Positions 62,134 through 64,000 of a stretch of DNA of 64,000 nucleotides are shown here, piece by piece. A program made the translations under genes and the position numbers. The notes beneath the pieces are model-generated. The model ran no database searches and had not been told where the DNA came from. It worked only from the letters and a program-made list of their open reading frames with translations. Numbering within the stretch: position 1 is the stretch's first letter; every line of letters begins with the position of its first letter. The stretch comes from Bufo bufo (Eukaryota > Chordata > Amphibia > Anura > Bufonidae): the NCBI RefSeq assembly GCF_905171765.1, contig NC_053390.1:589676293-589740292 (forward strand), in the 5' to 3' direction.

Positions 62134-62554
62134 ATGTAGAGGAAGTTAATACAAGGCGCTTACTAATGTATTGTGATTGTCCATATTGCCTCCTTTGCTG
62201 GCTGGATTCATTTTTCCATAACATCATACACTGCTCATTTCCATGGTTATTTCCACCCTGCAATCCAGCAGCAGTGGTCGTGCTTGCACACTATAGGAAA
62301 AAGCACCAGCCTATGTGAGCTCCCATGGTCCCAGCCATGGATGGCTCTCTTTCCTATAGTGCGCAAGCACGACCACCACTGCTGGATTGCAGGGTGGTTG
62401 AAACCATGGAAATGAGCAGTGTATGATGTGATGGAAAAATTAATCCAGCCAGCAAAGGAAGCAATAAGGATAATAACATTACATTAGTAAGTGGCTTGCA
62501 TTAACTTCCTCTACATAATAAATGCCAGTTGCTGAAGTGAGGCAACCCCTTTAA
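62134..62554. mobile_element. T2-type MITE, second copy, left end lost
   Basis: Begins at ATGTAGAG (62134-62141), exactly where the hAT MITE enters the 51.9-kb copy. It continues 'gaagttaatacaaggcgctt' and ends 'ggcaacccctttaa' (TTAA at 62551-62554). The arms pair through 'gtgcttgcacactatagg' and 'cctatagtgcgcaagcac'. Confidence 0.78.
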
Positions 62555-63100
62555 GGTTGCATATGGGGACCTTCATACCATAATAATGGGCAGACAAGAA
62601 ATTTGAGCTGTAATCGAGGTGCATTGGTCATCTGCTTCACTTTAATTGATACCCCAGTCCTGTATGTTTTCATTTAATGTTACAAGTATGTCGTGTGTAT
62701 AAATCTGATTATATATGTATACATATATAGCAGGTCTTCTGTTTATGGAGGCAGGCTGCGGGCACATACTGAAACATCAGTATTCCTGGAGAACCCCTTT
62801 AAGTTGATATTTCAGTTTGTCTTAGGGTATATTTTTTGTTGGAAATGAAAGCAGTTTTTACCAAAATGGCACAGGTTTGGGCTATGGTATGTCGGCATAG
62901 CCATTGCACAGTGGATGGAGCCTTCTACTTCTGACTTTAACCATTGTTTTGTTTCAGGTGCCTGTCAAAAACTGCTGATCAGTGAAAAACACGATAATGA
63001 CATTTCCCCCACGACCATTTTCTGGTGTAAAAAGTCACAAATCCTTTGGGAGATTTATCATCTCCATGCGCCAGAAAAGTGGCTTTAAAAAATTACAAAC
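62555..63100. other. 3' flank, MITE pieces
   Basis: 62790-62803 ends 'ggagaacccctttaag', a T2-like right end. 62990-63090 has 'gggagatttatcatctcca', a dispersed repeat word. No gene was recognised. Confidence 0.4.
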
Positions 63101-64000
63101 ACCCAGATGGATTACACCCGAGTGCTTAAAGAGCTCAGTTCAGTCATTGCTGTGCCCCTGTTTATAATTTTTAAAGATTCTCTAGGTACTGCTACAGTGC
63201 CAAGTGATTGGCGCAAGGCAAATGTGGTGGGTGCCCATATTCAAAAAAGGATCAAGGTCCTCCATAGGTAATTATAGAGCAGTTTAACTTCTGTTGTGGG
63301 AAAAATGTTTGAAGGACTCTTAAAGGGAACCTGTCACCGGGATTTTGTGTATAGAGCTGAGGACATGGGTTGCTAGATGGCCGCTAGCACATCCGCAATA
63401 TCCAGTCCCCATAGCTCTGTGTGATTATATTGTGGATTTTTTTTTCCATACATATGCAAATTAACCTGAGATGAGTCCTGTACATGAGATGAGTCAGCGA
63501 CAGGACACATCTCAGGTTAATTTGCATATGTATCAAATCATTTTTTTTACACAATAAAAGCACACAGAGCTATGGGGACTGGATATTGCGGATGTGCTAG
63601 CGGCCATCTAGCAACCCATGTCCTCAGCTCTATACACAAAATCCCTGTGACAGGTTCCCTTTAAGGGACTATATACAGGAGTATGTGACTATAAATAATA
63701 ATATAAGTGATAACCAACATGGGTTTACCAAGGACAGATTTGTTTTTATGAGGAGGAGTCTAGTAGCCTGGACACAGGGGCGTCTGTGGATGTAGTGTTT
63801 CTGGATTTTGCAAAGGCTTTTGATACTGTCCCTCATAGATGTTTAATAGGTAAAGTAAGGTCTATAGGCTTGGAAAGTATAGTTTGTAATGGGATTGAAA
63901 ACTGGCTGAAGGACCGTGTCCAGAGAGTTGTGGTCAATAATTCCTATTCAGAATGGTCCCGGGTTATAAGTGGTGTACCCCAAGGTTCAGTGCTGGGCCC
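63101..64000 (+). pseudogene. LINE reverse transcriptase relic (CR1/L2-like)
   Basis: The parts, in shifting frames, read RVLKELSSVIAVPLFIIFKD, then VPSDWRKANVV and VVGKMFEGLL. After the T2 MITE come ISDNQHGFTKDRF, VFLDFAKAFDTVPHRCL and SGVPQGSVLGP at the window edge. These are reverse transcriptase motifs of jockey-superfamily LINEs (CR1, L2 or Rex-like). The active-site FADD/YVDD motif should follow beyond 64000. Frameshifts near 63235, 63770 and elsewhere show that it is dead. Confidence 0.85.
63320..63664. mobile_element. T2-type MITE inserted in a LINE
   Basis: TTAA at both ends (63320-63323, 63661-63664) and ends AGGGAACCTGTCACCGG and 'gtgacaggttccct'. The arms of ~165 bp pair almost to the centre ('gctgaggacatgggttgcta', 'aatttgcatatg'). 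Removing it with one TTAA rejoins the LINE reading 'ggactc-ttaa-gggacta'. Confidence 0.92.

Overview
The window is vertebrate nuclear DNA, most probably from a frog or toad (a neobatrachian rather than Xenopus, by the repeat families; this is inference). Seven short exons on the + strand, each with good splice sites and matching reading phase, encode the last ~212 residues of the cGMP-specific phosphodiesterase PDE5A. They lie at 5358, 7613, 7996, 28405, 40094, 51718 and 57317, and the stop codon is at 57464-57466. The first exon continues a codon from upstream of the window, so the promoter, GAF domains and first half of the catalytic domain are outside. No other host gene was recognised.

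Almost everything else is transposable elements in the introns and the 3' flank, many nested. Region 1 to 8 kb: LTR-like sequence, (TA)n, two Tc1 relics, then exons 1-3. 8 to 28 kb (a 20-kb intron): a LINE relic, an old piggyBac pseudogene split by four TWA-flanked MITEs, LTR pieces including a solo LTR with a 5-bp duplication, and a Tc1 relic split by a hAT-type element with an 8-bp duplication. The same intron holds a second hAT-type element with a long palindrome and a 29-bp minisatellite. 28 to 40 kb: mainly Harbinger-type (TWA) and T2-type (TTAA) MITEs.

41.2 to 48.7 kb (intron between exons 5 and 6): a complete 7.5-kb piggyBac element in antisense orientation to PDE5A. It has an open 653-codon transposase, matching ends and TTAA on both sides. 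Its 3' half is a 3.3-kb ladder of ~385-bp arms in alternating orientation. 49 to 57 kb: a 51-bp minisatellite, three long-arm foldback elements, a T2 MITE interrupted by a hAT MITE, and a near-intact Tc1 with DD37E spacing. 57.5 to 64 kb (3' flank): more T2/hAT MITEs and a LINE reverse-transcriptase relic running off the end, itself carrying a T2 MITE.

The most interesting signals are: (1) a hammerhead-ribozyme-like fold on the minus strand at 53789-53838, inside a foldback element with a 14-bp target duplication, which suggests Penelope-like ancestry; (2) the alternating inverted array inside the intact piggyBac element; (3) two copies of one T2 MITE that carry related hAT ends at the same ATGTAGAG site. 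All family assignments come from reading the sequence; no database search was run.
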